Shown piece by piece: positions 1-9,213 of a stretch of 64,000 nucleotides of DNA. This DNA is from Pseudomonadota bacterium (lineage in GTDB: Bacteria; Desulfobacterota; Binatia; Binatales; Binataceae), in the NCBI GenBank assembly GCA_021325355.1, contig JAJPHI010000019.1, positions 213,068 through 277,067 on the forward strand. The letters run 5' to 3'. Within the stretch, counting starts at the first letter, position 1. Every line of letters starts with the position of its first letter. The translations under genes were made by a program, and so were the position numbers. Below the pieces are notes generated by a model that was given only the letters and a program-made list of their open reading frames with translations, ran no database searches and was not told the origin of the DNA.

Positions 1-794
1 ATCTCGCGGTGGTCGGACCGATGGCGCGAACGGTCGAAGATCTCGAGATTGGGCTCGACGTCATGGCCGGTCCGAATCGATGGGACATCGCGGCCTGGCA
101 ACTGCGTCTGCCGCCGCCTCGGCGCAGCGAACTCAGGGACTATCGAATTGCCGCCTGGCTCGATGATCCGGCGTGCCCCGTCGAGCCGGAGTCGCGTCGA
201 CTCCTCGAACGCGCGGCCGAGACGCTCGCCACAGCCGGGGCGGTCGTGAACTATGAAGCACGCCCCGCCTTTTCGCTGGAAAAGGCGAATGAAACGTTTC
301 TCGCCTTATTGCAGGCCGCGCTCGCCGGTGGAATCGCGCGCGACCGTATCGAAGAGTACGCCGCCGACCATACTGACACGTCCACCGGTCGTACGCGCCG
401 TCTTCTGGCAATGCGCCATCGCGACTGGCTCAGCTACAACGAGCGGCGCCTCCAGATGCGCAGACGCTGGGAGGAATTCTTCCGCGAATGGGACGTCGCC
501 CTGTTACCGGTCATGCCCTGTCCGGCGATACTCCATGATCACTCGGAGCCGCAGGCTGCCAGAACCGCGATCGTCGGCGGCGAACCGCGGCCCTACTGGA
601 ACCTGATCACCTGGATGGCGCCGGCCGGAGCCTGCTACCTGCCAGCGACCGTTATCCCGGTCGGCCTTACGCAGAACGGCTTGCCGATCGGGATTCAGAT
701 CGTCGCGCCCTATCTTGAAGATCGCACGACGCTTGACGTCGCCAGGCGACTGCTTGCGCTGACGGGCGGTTGCCCGAAGCCGAACGGCTTCTAG
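1..794 (+). CDS. Amidase signature family protein, C-terminal part
   Basis: This is the last ~264 codons of an amidase-signature hydrolase; the frame is open to the window edge, so the start and the Ser-cisSer-Lys core lie outside. The first visible residues, GPMARTVEDLEIGLDVMAGP, match the conserved stretch just after the nucleophile region. The end, NGLPIGIQIVAPYLEDRTTL, is the typical C-terminal motif of the family. The family hydrolyses carboxamides. The long inserted middle part (RRLLAMRHRDWLSYNERRLQMRRRWEEFF) looks like a general amidase rather than GatA. The substrate cannot be told. The neighbour downstream is on the other strand, so this is the end of its transcription unit. Confidence 0.85.
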   Translation, partial: LAVVGPMARTVEDLEIGLDVMAGPNRWDIAAWQLRLPPPRRSELRDYRIAAWLDDPACPVEPESRRLLERAAETLATAGAVVNYEARPAFSLEKANETFLALLQAALAGGIARDRIEEYAADHTDTSTGRTRRLLAMRHRDWLSYNERRLQMRRRWEEFFREWDVALLPVMPCPAILHDHSEPQAARTAIVGGEPRPYWNLITWMAPAGACYLPATVIPVGLTQNGLPIGIQIVAPYLEDRTTLDVARRLLALTGGCPKPNGF

Positions 795-886
795 CCCGAG
801 CCGGCAAACAACCACGCTCAACGCGCGAGATCGTCTGTAACAGCAAGCCTTCGCCGAGAGCTGTCAACTGGCGAAACCTGGCGACG

Positions 887-1048
887 TCACAAAACGGCTC
901 TGCCGGCAATCAGCGTGATCACCAGCAATACCAAGAAGATAAAAAAGAGAATCTTCGCAATTTCGGTTGCTGCCCCCGCGATGCCGCCGAAGCCCAGCAC
1001 GCCAGCGATTATCGCGATTATCAGAAATACTATTGCGTAATGAAGCAT
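887..1048 (-). CDS. DUF1328 small membrane protein (YtjA-like)
   Basis: A 53-aa peptide made almost wholly of two hydrophobic helices separated by the short glycine-rich turn [12 protein letters not shown]. This is the hallmark of the DUF1328/YtjA family, whose members usually start MLxYAxVFLIxALIAG. I chose the ATG at 1048 because it gives exactly that start ([16 protein letters not shown]); an upstream in-frame ATG at 1093 would add 15 residues not expected in the family. It should sit in the inner membrane. The family function is unknown, though members are often stress-linked. It is downstream of treZ on the same strand but separated from it by only 50 bp, so it could be co-transcribed. 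Confidence 0.82.
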   Translation of the reverse strand: MLHYAIVFLIIAIIAGVLGFGGIAGAATEIAKILFFIFLVLLVITLIAGRAVL

Positions 1049-1097
1049 GTTTTCCGAGGGAGCAAGATGTGTACCGCCTTTTGCAGGACTCAAGTTG

Positions 1098-2822
1098 CTA
1101 AGATCGCTTGAAAATCGCTACTGTTTCCGCCGGCAGGCGTAAGAATTGATGTGAAAACTCTACATTAGTGTCTGACGCCAGAACCATCACCGGTGGCGCC
1201 GAATAGTGGCACGGAATTTCGCGCGTCGCCTGGGAAAAATTACACACTGTCAGAATCGAACCGCGTTCGTACACCAGCCATCGATCCACCTCGCTGAACG
1301 CGACTTCGCCGCGACCGCGACGACCGTCGCTCAACTCGGGCAGTTCCTTGCGCAACCGGATTAATCTCCGATACCAATCGAGCATCTCGCCATGCGGACT
1401 CTCGGTTAACTCATCCCAGTTCAGTTTTGAGCGCAGGTAGGTTTCGAGCGCCTGGGGATCGGGAACTTCATCCTCGGGCCAGCCGAAAGCCACAAACTCA
1501 CGCTTGCGACCCTCGCTCACGGCACGACCCAGCTCGGGCTCCGGATGACCGCTGAAGTACAGAAACGGACTCGACGCGGCCCACTCCTCACCCTGAAAGA
1601 GCATCGGCACAAACGGCGCGACAAAGACCAATGCTGAAGCGATTTTGACCATCCGCAAATTGACGAGCATCGATATTCGCTCGCCCTTCGCGCGATTGCC
1701 CACCTGATCGTGGTTCTGCAGAAACCCAACGAACCGATGGCCACTTAACTCCGCTGGAGTCCGCCCATGATTTCGTCGCCGATAGCGCGAATATCGGCCA
1801 TCGTAAACATACGCACTGCGTAGCGCGGTTGCGACGTCTCCGAGGCTGCCGAAATCGAGGTAATACCCGGACCGCTCCCCGGTTATATAAGCATGCAGCG
1901 CATGATGAAAATCGTCGTTCCATTGCGCGTCGATCCCATAACCACCAACCTCGGTCGCTCGTACCACGCGCGGGTCATTGAGATCGCTCTCGGCGATCAA
2001 ACAAAGTCGCCGGCCGAGATGCGCCTCCAACGACCGCACTTCGCTGCTCAACTGCTCCAGAAAATGAATCGCCGAACGGTCGAATATCTCATGAACCGCG
2101 TCGATCCTCAGCCCATCGCAATGATATTCCCGCAGCCACATCAGCGCACTGTCGCACAGGAACCTGCGAACCTCAGCGCTGCCTTGATCATCGAAATTGA
2201 CTGCTTTGCCCCAGGGCGTGCGGTATCGATTCGTATGGTATGGTCCAAACCGTGGCAGGTAATTGCCCGAGGGTCCGAAGTGATTAAAGACAACGTCGAT
2301 CAATACCGCCAAACCATGCTGATGGCAGGCATTGACGAGACGCTTCAGGGCACCGGGACCGCCATAGATATGATGGGGAGCGAACAGATCCACCCCGTCG
2401 TAACCCCATCCGCGATCCCCCGAAAATTCTGCCGTTGGCATCAGCTCGATATGCGTCACGCCCAGATCTTTCAGATAGCCGAGCCTTGCAATAATCGCGT
2501 CGAACGTTCCTTCCTGGCTAAAAGTTCCGACGTGAAGCTCATAGATTATTGCCGACGACAGCGGCGGAGCATTCCAGGCGGCATCCTCCCAGGCAAAGTC
2601 GCAATCGTCGATGATCCGCGAAAAACCATGTACACCGTTCGGCTGCCATCGCGAGCGCGGATCTGGTAACGGCGCATCACCGTCAAGGGCAAATGCGTAG
2701 TCTGTTCCCGCACGTGGTGAGGCGGCGCTCCACCAGCCGTTTGCCTCTCGCTGCATCGGCGTCCGCTTCGATCCGGCGACCAGCTCAACAGCTTTCGCCT
2801 GCGGTGCCCATACTTTAAGCAT
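1098..2822 (-). CDS. treZ: Malto-oligosyltrehalose trehalohydrolase
   Basis: GH13 enzyme that cuts maltooligosyl-trehalose to release free trehalose, the last step of the TreY/TreZ route in the cytoplasm. It is 574 aa, normal for TreZ. An N-terminal carbohydrate-binding-like domain (about 1-85) precedes the (beta/alpha)8 barrel. Visible GH13 motifs are DVVFNHFG (176-183), GLRIDAVHE with nucleophile D241, LIAESD with acid/base E278, and [10 protein letters not shown] with H371/D372. The start is an ATG five bases after the treY stop, with a GAGGA upstream, so it is translated after treY from the same message. The order treX-treY-treZ supports the assignment over a branching enzyme. Confidence 0.95.
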   Translation of the reverse strand: MLKVWAPQAKAVELVAGSKRTPMQREANGWWSAASPRAGTDYAFALDGDAPLPDPRSRWQPNGVHGFSRIIDDCDFAWEDAAWNAPPLSSAIIYELHVGTFSQEGTFDAIIARLGYLKDLGVTHIELMPTAEFSGDRGWGYDGVDLFAPHHIYGGPGALKRLVNACHQHGLAVLIDVVFNHFGPSGNYLPRFGPYHTNRYRTPWGKAVNFDDQGSAEVRRFLCDSALMWLREYHCDGLRIDAVHEIFDRSAIHFLEQLSSEVRSLEAHLGRRLCLIAESDLNDPRVVRATEVGGYGIDAQWNDDFHHALHAYITGERSGYYLDFGSLGDVATALRSAYVYDGRYSRYRRRNHGRTPAELSGHRFVGFLQNHDQVGNRAKGERISMLVNLRMVKIASALVFVAPFVPMLFQGEEWAASSPFLYFSGHPEPELGRAVSEGRKREFVAFGWPEDEVPDPQALETYLRSKLNWDELTESPHGEMLDWYRRLIRLRKELPELSDGRRGRGEVAFSEVDRWLVYERGSILTVCNFSQATREIPCHYSAPPVMVLASDTNVEFSHQFLRLPAETVAIFKRS

Positions 2823-2827
2823 TTGGC

Positions 2828-5476
2828 CTAAGTATCCTCGCGCACCAGCAGCGCCACGGGGAATTGGCTGGTGAGCTCACGCAACCCGATACTGCCGCCT
2901 TGGAAACAGCGATCATCGAGCACGTTGCGCCATTCTCCCGATAAAAGCTCGACTGCGGTATCCTGCCAGTCGCCCCGCATCTGCATGATCAGTCGCGGGA
3001 CAATGGTAGTCACAACTCCACCGCGACAATAGGCAACAACGTGGCGGGCGCGCCCGCCGCGGACCTGCAAAGGTAAAAACGAGCCTTGTCGCCCGAAGGC
3101 CTCGGGATAACGGCGCCGAGTCGCCAGTCCTTGACGAATCGTCCACAACTTCGGCAACCCCTCATCCGCACCGCGACGCACCTCATCCAGCGAACCGTCG
3201 CGAAGCCTACGCAGCAACCGCCGCCGCGTTGCAAAATCAACCGGCATCCGATTATCCGGATCGACCAGTGTAAGGCACCATAGTTCCGAACCCTGGTAAA
3301 AATCTGGTACCCCGGGCGCGGTGAGTTTTATCAGGGTGCAAGCGAGCGAATTCACCCGTCCGGGCTCAACTAAAAGCTCGACGAAATTGCCAAGGTCGCC
3401 AACGAACCATTCATCCTCGAACAGGTTGTCGACGAATTGTCGTACTGCCTGCTCGTAGCTCTTCTGCGGGCGACTCCACGAGGTGTGCTCCTTCGCCTCG
3501 CGCATCGCTTTCTCCACGTAAGCGTGCATCCGCTCTCGACTGATCGGCCAGGCGCCAACCAATGTCTGATAGATCAGGTATTCGAGATTCCGATCCTTCG
3601 GACCCTGCCAGTAGCAATCATTATGCGCAGACCATTGCGAGACCCTTGCTCTCCACTCCTCGGGAATCTCCGTAAGCAAGGCGACTCGCGCGCGAACGTC
3701 CTCGCTGCGCTTGGTGTCATGCGTCGATGTTGCGGACAATCCGCATGGATATTTTGCCTGGATTTCCACGCACCGACGGTAGAACTCAACCCGGGTTGTA
3801 CCGAACTTCAGCGGATTGCCGCCGACTTCGTTCAAACATAAAAGACGGTTGTAGCAGTAGAAGGTAGTATCTTCTACCGCCTTCGCCATCACGGGCCCGG
3901 TGAATTGCTGAAGCCGCTGCGCCAGCTCATTCTCCAACTCGCCGCGTACCGTAAGCAGCAGAATACCTTGCAGAAAATCGAATAATTCAGCGTCAATATC
4001 CGCGCGACATTTTTTGGCCGACGCGATGGCCTCAATGATATAGCGTCGATCCTGATCCGAACACTCGCCAGTCTCGGGATTCACGTACGTGCGATAAACC
4101 GGCAATTCAATTGTGATCGCTTTCAGGGCTTCATGCAGATCATGCCGGCTATAATCCCGATAATCCGGCCGGCCTTCGCAGATTTGCAGCAGCATCGCGG
4201 TGAGCCGATTGAGATCGCTGCCGAGCACCTCATCAAGGACCAGTCGCTTTTTGTCGCGTACAAGCGCCGAATAGTCACTCGGGTGCCCGATAAACTGCTC
4301 GTAAGTTGCCGTAAGCTCGAGCTCGGCAGCGGCGTCTATAAAGAGTCCATCAACAAGGGACATGAAATCGTAACCGGTCGTGCCATCAACCGGCCACGAG
4401 TCCGGCAGCCGTTCGCCTTCTTCAAGAATCTTCTCAACCACCAGCCACACGGCCGGCGCCGCTTCACGCAAGCGCCGCAGATAAGCCTCGGGATTCCGCA
4501 AACCATCGATGTGATCGATTCGTAGGCCGGCGACAGCGCCCCGATCGAGGAGGTCAAGCGTCAGCGCATGAGTTTCGGCGAATACTTCCGCGTCCTCCAT
4601 TCGCAAACCAATGAGAGAATTTATGTCGAAAAACCGACGGTAGCCGAGGTCCCGTTCGGCAGCGCGCCAATATGCAAGGCGGTAATTCTGACTCTCCAAA
4701 AAGGCGTGAAGCGCCGAGTAGTCAAGATTCAGCTCCGCGATCACCTGGTCGATAGCGTCACTCAGTCGACGGTCCGTCGACAGCATCTCGTCCAGCCAGT
4801 AGCCGATTACCCGCCGATCGCGATGACGCCGCACTCGCTCAGCCTGGTCGGTGGTGGTCGGCAGCGGCAATTCGTGCAAAATGTCGGCGATCAGCGCAAG
4901 CTCATCGGAGTTCGCGCGAGTGGCGGCCTCGCGCAGAATCGAGGCGAGCGAACGCGGCGCCGCCGGGAGTTCCTGATCATTGCAGACAACCTCGAATACT
5001 CCGCGCCTCCGCCGCAGCCGTATAGCGCCCGATCTGAGCGCCTTACCGTATTGCTCGCCCAGCATCGGCAGCAGAATCGTATTGCGCAGGCGGGCCTCCG
5101 GCGGCTCCCAATCAACGTCGAAAAACGACGCATATCTGCTCGACGGTCCGTTCTCGAGAACGTCCCACCACCATCGGTTCCCCTTCGCCGAGATCGCCAT
5201 GTGGTTGGGAACGACGTCCATGAGTTGACCGAGGCAGCAGCGCTTGAGCGCGGCGCACATCCGCTCATAGGCCGAGTCCCCGCCCAACTCGTGATTCACG
5301 ATGCCGTAGTCCACCACGTCGTACCCATGCTCGCTGCCCGGAGCGGCCTGTAGATATGGCGAACAATAGACGTGGCTGATTCCCAGTTCGGCCAGATAAT
5401 CGGCCAAATCAGCTACTTCATCGAAGCCGAATCCGGGCTTCAACTGAAGTCGATACGTAGCGACAAATAGACTCAC
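2828..5476 (-). CDS. treY: Malto-oligosyltrehalose synthase
   Basis: GH13 intramolecular transglucosylase that turns the reducing-end alpha-1,4 bond of a malto-oligosaccharide into alpha,alpha-1,1, making maltooligosyl-trehalose for TreZ. At 882 aa it has the usual extra length of TreY. The N-terminus TYRLQLKPGFGFDEVADL and SPYLQAAPGSEHGYDVVD are diagnostic. Catalytic motifs are MDVVPNHMA (86-94), GLRIDHIDGL with nucleophile D321, and VVEKILEEGE with acid/base E348. The late motif TLVDPDNRMPVDF is also typical. The start codon is GTG with no strong Shine-Dalgarno. It lies 73 bp after glgX and 5 bp before treZ, so all three are probably one operon. Confidence 0.96.
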   Translation of the reverse strand: MSLFVATYRLQLKPGFGFDEVADLADYLAELGISHVYCSPYLQAAPGSEHGYDVVDYGIVNHELGGDSAYERMCAALKRCCLGQLMDVVPNHMAISAKGNRWWWDVLENGPSSRYASFFDVDWEPPEARLRNTILLPMLGEQYGKALRSGAIRLRRRRGVFEVVCNDQELPAAPRSLASILREAATRANSDELALIADILHELPLPTTTDQAERVRRHRDRRVIGYWLDEMLSTDRRLSDAIDQVIAELNLDYSALHAFLESQNYRLAYWRAAERDLGYRRFFDINSLIGLRMEDAEVFAETHALTLDLLDRGAVAGLRIDHIDGLRNPEAYLRRLREAAPAVWLVVEKILEEGERLPDSWPVDGTTGYDFMSLVDGLFIDAAAELELTATYEQFIGHPSDYSALVRDKKRLVLDEVLGSDLNRLTAMLLQICEGRPDYRDYSRHDLHEALKAITIELPVYRTYVNPETGECSDQDRRYIIEAIASAKKCRADIDAELFDFLQGILLLTVRGELENELAQRLQQFTGPVMAKAVEDTTFYCYNRLLCLNEVGGNPLKFGTTRVEFYRRCVEIQAKYPCGLSATSTHDTKRSEDVRARVALLTEIPEEWRARVSQWSAHNDCYWQGPKDRNLEYLIYQTLVGAWPISRERMHAYVEKAMREAKEHTSWSRPQKSYEQAVRQFVDNLFEDEWFVGDLGNFVELLVEPGRVNSLACTLIKLTAPGVPDFYQGSELWCLTLVDPDNRMPVDFATRRRLLRRLRDGSLDEVRRGADEGLPKLWTIRQGLATRRRYPEAFGRQGSFLPLQVRGGRARHVVAYCRGGVVTTIVPRLIMQMRGDWQDTAVELLSGEWRNVLDDRCFQGGSIGLRELTSQFPVALLVREDT

Positions 5477-5549
5477 CAGCTATAACACCGGACGCAGGGC
5501 TGCTTAGGTGCCCAAGGCGGCCTCCGATCCTTGTCGCTCCGGACTCGAC

Positions 5550-7775
5550 CTAGCTGGCCGCGGTGTCTTTGGCGACTTCTTCACTCGTCGTAACCGGCTG
5601 TATCGATTCACTTTCAGACCGTTGCGAGTCTGCCGCCGGCTGCGCACCCTGGAAATCCGCACGCTCGAGTAACATCAACGAGCGAGCCGTGAGAGCGACC
5701 TTGCTCCCTGCTGCTACCCGCACTTCTTCCAGAGGGTAACCTTCTTCAGCCGAGGTATCGAGCACAATCCGCCACGTGCACGAGGGATTGTCCGGTATGC
5801 AAAAGTCGATTGGCTCATGATGGGCATTCAGCAGAAGAATGAAATCCCGATCGCTCAGCGGTTGACCGTGAGCGTCGAAATCGTTGAGGGCGTCGCCGGC
5901 GAGACAGACCCCCAGGCAACGGGCGTACGATTGATTCCATTCCGTATCGGTCATCTCGAGCCCGTTAGGCCCGAGCCAGGTAATATCCTTGATGTCCGCG
6001 CCCCTCAGCGGTCGCCCCTGAAAGAAGTTGCGTCGCCGAAACGTCGGATGGGCTCGACGTAATTCGATGAGGCGCCGCACGTACCCGGTCAACTGCAGCG
6101 CTTCCGGCGTTTCGTGCCAGTCGACCCAGCTTATTTCGTTGTTCTGCGCGTAAGCATTATTGTTTCCCCGCTGCGTGCGGCCGAACTCGTCGCCGCCGGT
6201 CAGCATCGGCACGCCCTGCGAAAGCAAAAGCGTCGCGAGGAAGTTGCGCATCTGCCGACGCCGCAAAGCGTTGATTTCCGGATCGTCAGTCGGCCCCTCG
6301 GCACCGCAGTTCCAGCTCCGGTTGTTGGATTCGCCATCGCGGTTGTCTTCGAGGTTGGCTTCGTTGTGCTTCTGGTCGTAGCTCACCAGATCGTTGAGCG
6401 TGAAACCGTCGTGGCAGGTTATAAAGTTGATACTCGCGTAGGGACGTCGACCATTGTGCTCGTATAGGTCGCTCGACCCGGTTAGGCGATAGGCCAGTTC
6501 GCCGATTAGCCCGCCATCGCCTTTCCAATAAGCTCGAATCGAGTCGCGATACTTACCGTTCCACTCGGTCCAGCCGGAGGGGAAATTGCCGACTTGATAA
6601 CCGCCTTCGCCGAGATCCCACGGCTCAGCGATCAGCTTGACGTTTGACAGAACCGGGTCCTGGTTCACCACCTCGAAAAACGCGCTCAGCCGATTGACGT
6701 CGTAGAGTTCGCGCGCCAGCGCCGAGGCGAGATCGAACCGGAAGCCATCGATGTGCATTTCGGTGGCCCAGTAGCGCAGGCTATCCATGATCAACTGCAG
6801 TACGCGCGGCTGTATCAGGTTGAGCGTGTTGCCGCATCCGGTGAAATCCATATAGTACCGCGGATCGTCCGGAACGAGCCGGTAGTATGACTGGTTATCG
6901 ATACCGCGGAAGCTGAAGGTTGGCCCGAGTTGATTTCCTTCCGCGGTATGGTTGTAAACGACGTCGAGGATCACTTCGATGCCGGCGCTATGAAAGCGCT
7001 TGACCATTGTCCGAAACTCGCCGACCGAGCCGCTCGCGCAGTAGCGCATGTCTGGAGCAAAGAAAGCGATCGAGTTGTAGCCCCAGTAATTGCTCAGCCC
7101 CTTTTCGATCAAATGACGGTCGTCGACGAAGCCATGCACCGGCATCAGCTCGATCGCGGTAACGCCGAGTCGCTTCAGGTACTCGATTACCGGAAAGCTG
7201 GCCAAGCCAGCGTACGTCCCCCGCAGATGCTCGGGCACGTGGGGATGAAGTTGCGTAAAACCCTTGACGTGCAACTCGTAAATGATTGTGTCCTGCCAGG
7301 AGGTCGCCGGCCGCCGGTCGTCACCCCATGAGAAAGCGGTATCGATTACCCGGCACTTGGGCATCGCGAACGCGCTGTCGCGGCGATCAAGGCTCAGATC
7401 CTGACGACGGGAATTTACGCGGTAACCGAAGAGCGCATCGTGCCAGATCAGTCGTCCGACCAATTGCTTTGCATACGGGTCCAGAAGCAGTTTATTTCGA
7501 TTGAATCGTGCGCCCTGCGACGGTTCGTACGGACCGCTTACGCGATACGCATAGAGCTGGCCAGGGCGAGCCTCGGGAAGATAGCAGTGCCATACGTGTT
7601 CAGTTTGGAAACGTAGTGGGATTCGCTCGACCTCATGGCGTCCCGAGGCGTCAAAAAGACATAGTTCGACGTCTTCTGCGTGTTCAGAAAAGATTGAAAA
7701 ATTAACGCCTTCGCCGTCCCAGGTGGCGCCGAGCGGAAAGGGACGGCCGGGCCATACCGAGCGTCGTGCCGTCAT
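5550..7775 (-). CDS. glgX: Glycogen debranching enzyme GlgX/TreX (isoamylase type)
   Basis: Removes alpha-1,6 branches from glycogen or limit dextrin, giving linear malto-oligosaccharides. With treY and treZ directly downstream its role here is probably the TreX step of trehalose synthesis. The 741-aa protein has a CBM48-like N-terminus (PGRPFPLGATWDGEGVNFSIFS, 10-30) and a GH13_11 barrel. Motifs: DVVYNHTAEG (271-280), HIDGFRFDLAS with nucleophile D348, LIAEPWDLG with acid/base E384, and CHDGFTLNDLVSY for the third carboxylate region. The ATG at 7775 has GGGAG seven bases upstream. A C-terminal tail of about 30 polar residues (SQRSESESIQPVTTSEE) exceeds the usual family end. First gene of the operon. 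Confidence 0.95.
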   Translation of the reverse strand: MTARRSVWPGRPFPLGATWDGEGVNFSIFSEHAEDVELCLFDASGRHEVERIPLRFQTEHVWHCYLPEARPGQLYAYRVSGPYEPSQGARFNRNKLLLDPYAKQLVGRLIWHDALFGYRVNSRRQDLSLDRRDSAFAMPKCRVIDTAFSWGDDRRPATSWQDTIIYELHVKGFTQLHPHVPEHLRGTYAGLASFPVIEYLKRLGVTAIELMPVHGFVDDRHLIEKGLSNYWGYNSIAFFAPDMRYCASGSVGEFRTMVKRFHSAGIEVILDVVYNHTAEGNQLGPTFSFRGIDNQSYYRLVPDDPRYYMDFTGCGNTLNLIQPRVLQLIMDSLRYWATEMHIDGFRFDLASALARELYDVNRLSAFFEVVNQDPVLSNVKLIAEPWDLGEGGYQVGNFPSGWTEWNGKYRDSIRAYWKGDGGLIGELAYRLTGSSDLYEHNGRRPYASINFITCHDGFTLNDLVSYDQKHNEANLEDNRDGESNNRSWNCGAEGPTDDPEINALRRRQMRNFLATLLLSQGVPMLTGGDEFGRTQRGNNNAYAQNNEISWVDWHETPEALQLTGYVRRLIELRRAHPTFRRRNFFQGRPLRGADIKDITWLGPNGLEMTDTEWNQSYARCLGVCLAGDALNDFDAHGQPLSDRDFILLLNAHHEPIDFCIPDNPSCTWRIVLDTSAEEGYPLEEVRVAAGSKVALTARSLMLLERADFQGAQPAADSQRSESESIQPVTTSEEVAKDTAAS

Positions 7776-8155
7776 TTCAGTCTCCCAGTCCGTTTAACGT
7801 CTGTTGCAGAGCAGCGAATGGTCTCACGGGTCGGAGAATAATAAACCCAGGTATATCGCGGGGCGCAGACATAATGATTTTCTTTTGAAATAGAGCGACG
7901 TTTTTGCAGCAGGATGAGCAATTATCGCGCCCTTTTCTTTTGCTATCTCCTGCGTCTTTTAGACACGACGAGTGTGCGTGCGACTCACGGTGTTGCCCGA
8001 AAGTTCGCAGGGATTGCGTACCGGCTTCGCCGGTTACCGGCATTTTCTCGGATAGATGGGGAACCTCTTCGTGACAAAATTTGCTGAGGGCGAGTTTCAC
8101 CAATTCGCTAACCGAGTCATCACGCCCTCGCGAAGATGAGGGATGCCCGTCCGAC
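7776..8155. other. 380-bp intergenic region upstream of glgX
   Basis: This lies between the glgX start and the end of the DUF1028 gene, both on the minus strand. It is lower in GC than the flanking genes and should contain the promoter of the trehalose operon, although I see no convincing paired -35/-10. A small hairpin, ACCGGC-TTC-GCCGGT, lies at 8020-8034. It has no T-run on either side, so it is not a classic terminator. An open frame runs through on the minus strand but has no start, Shine-Dalgarno or protein-like composition of its own. No gene is called. Confidence 0.5.
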
Positions 8156-9088
8156 TTATTCGAGCAGAGCCCTGATGCGCGGCTCCAATTCCGATCGGTT
8201 CGCCAGAAACATCTCCGGCAGACGCAGCGCCAGCGTAATCCAGTTGCGGTCGCGCTGAGCGATCTCCCGCAGCAACCCGAGACCCCTATCGACATTGCCC
8301 AGGCCGAGTAAAGCGATGGCGTGCCAGAAACGCATCTCCGGATTATTGCCAACGAGCCGCTCGGCTGCGGCGTACTCACGTTCGCTAGCGCTAGCATCAC
8401 CGCGCATCGCGGCCTGGTTGCCCGCTCCCAGATGGATATGAGCCCGCCGAACGCCAACCAGACGCCGCAGCTCAACCAGCGGCTCCGACGCGTCATCGAC
8501 CCGTAGATTAAAGACCGAGTCGTACCATGGTCGGCCGCTGTCCTGGCCGGCCACGATGAGAATTGCCGCCGACTGCCGTCCGCGAATATCACCACCCTCC
8601 TGCTCCGCCGCATCCAGGGCAGCGAGCATCCGTTCGGCAAGGTCACCTTCGGCAGCTTCGTAGGCCTTAGCCATGGCCGACCAGACCGTATTCTTGAGCA
8701 TCATGTTGGCCTGCGCGGAAAAGCCCTCGCCGACCCAGTGACCGGCTTCGGCAACGGTCAAGTTGCCGGTGTGGGCGGCGACGCCGCCGCGTGCGTCAAC
8801 CATCGCGACCTGGCGAATCTCGCGGTTGGAATCGCTGGCCAGCAGACCAGCGAGCGCGGTGGCTGCGCTCTTCCCGGCGCGCATCAAATCCAGACCGAGC
8901 TTGCCGTACGACGGATCGGCCAGAGCCTGGGTCGCCACGGCGCCGACGCCCGCTTCCGCCCACGTCACCACTGCGCCAACCGCCGGATGATGGGATTGCA
9001 CGGCGACCCCGAGCTGACCGGTGGCCGCGTCGCGCGCAACGATCGAATAGGTGTGGCAGAGAGAATCGGTATTGGGTCGCATCAGCAT
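8156..9088 (-). CDS. DUF1028 family protein (Ntn-hydrolase-like)
   Basis: The N-terminal ~220 residues match the DUF1028 family: TYSIVARDAATGQLGVAVQS, the VGAVVTWAEAGVGAVATQA block, QVAMVDARGGVAAHTG and SAQANMM are its usual conserved stretches. The family has an Ntn-hydrolase-like fold and unknown substrate. The last ~80 residues (ASEREYAAAERLVGNNPEMRF onward) look like TPR-type helical repeats, as often found in this family. No signal peptide is seen. The ATG at 9088 is preceded by a near-perfect Shine-Dalgarno, TAAGGAGGTAAG, so the start is secure. It is a single-gene unit, divergent from the YchF-like gene, sharing a 125-bp promoter region with it. Confidence 0.88.
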   Translation of the reverse strand: MLMRPNTDSLCHTYSIVARDAATGQLGVAVQSHHPAVGAVVTWAEAGVGAVATQALADPSYGKLGLDLMRAGKSAATALAGLLASDSNREIRQVAMVDARGGVAAHTGNLTVAEAGHWVGEGFSAQANMMLKNTVWSAMAKAYEAAEGDLAERMLAALDAAEQEGGDIRGRQSAAILIVAGQDSGRPWYDSVFNLRVDDASEPLVELRRLVGVRRAHIHLGAGNQAAMRGDASASEREYAAAERLVGNNPEMRFWHAIALLGLGNVDRGLGLLREIAQRDRNWITLALRLPEMFLANRSELEPRIRALLE

Positions 9089-9213
9089 CTTACCTCCTTA
9101 ACCGCACTTAACTTATCGGATGCCCGTCCGGTCAGCGCATGCCGATTTGTCAACCCGATGGCGGTTACGCTCGTCCGCGCCTTGTGACAACCTAATGGGA
9201 GACGGAGGTTCGA

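Noticed and set aside
7777..8646. Minus-strand 289-aa frame overlapping DUF1028 and the gap before glgX
   Set aside because: First half is an out-of-frame reading of the DUF1028 gene; no Shine-Dalgarno and composition is not protein-like.
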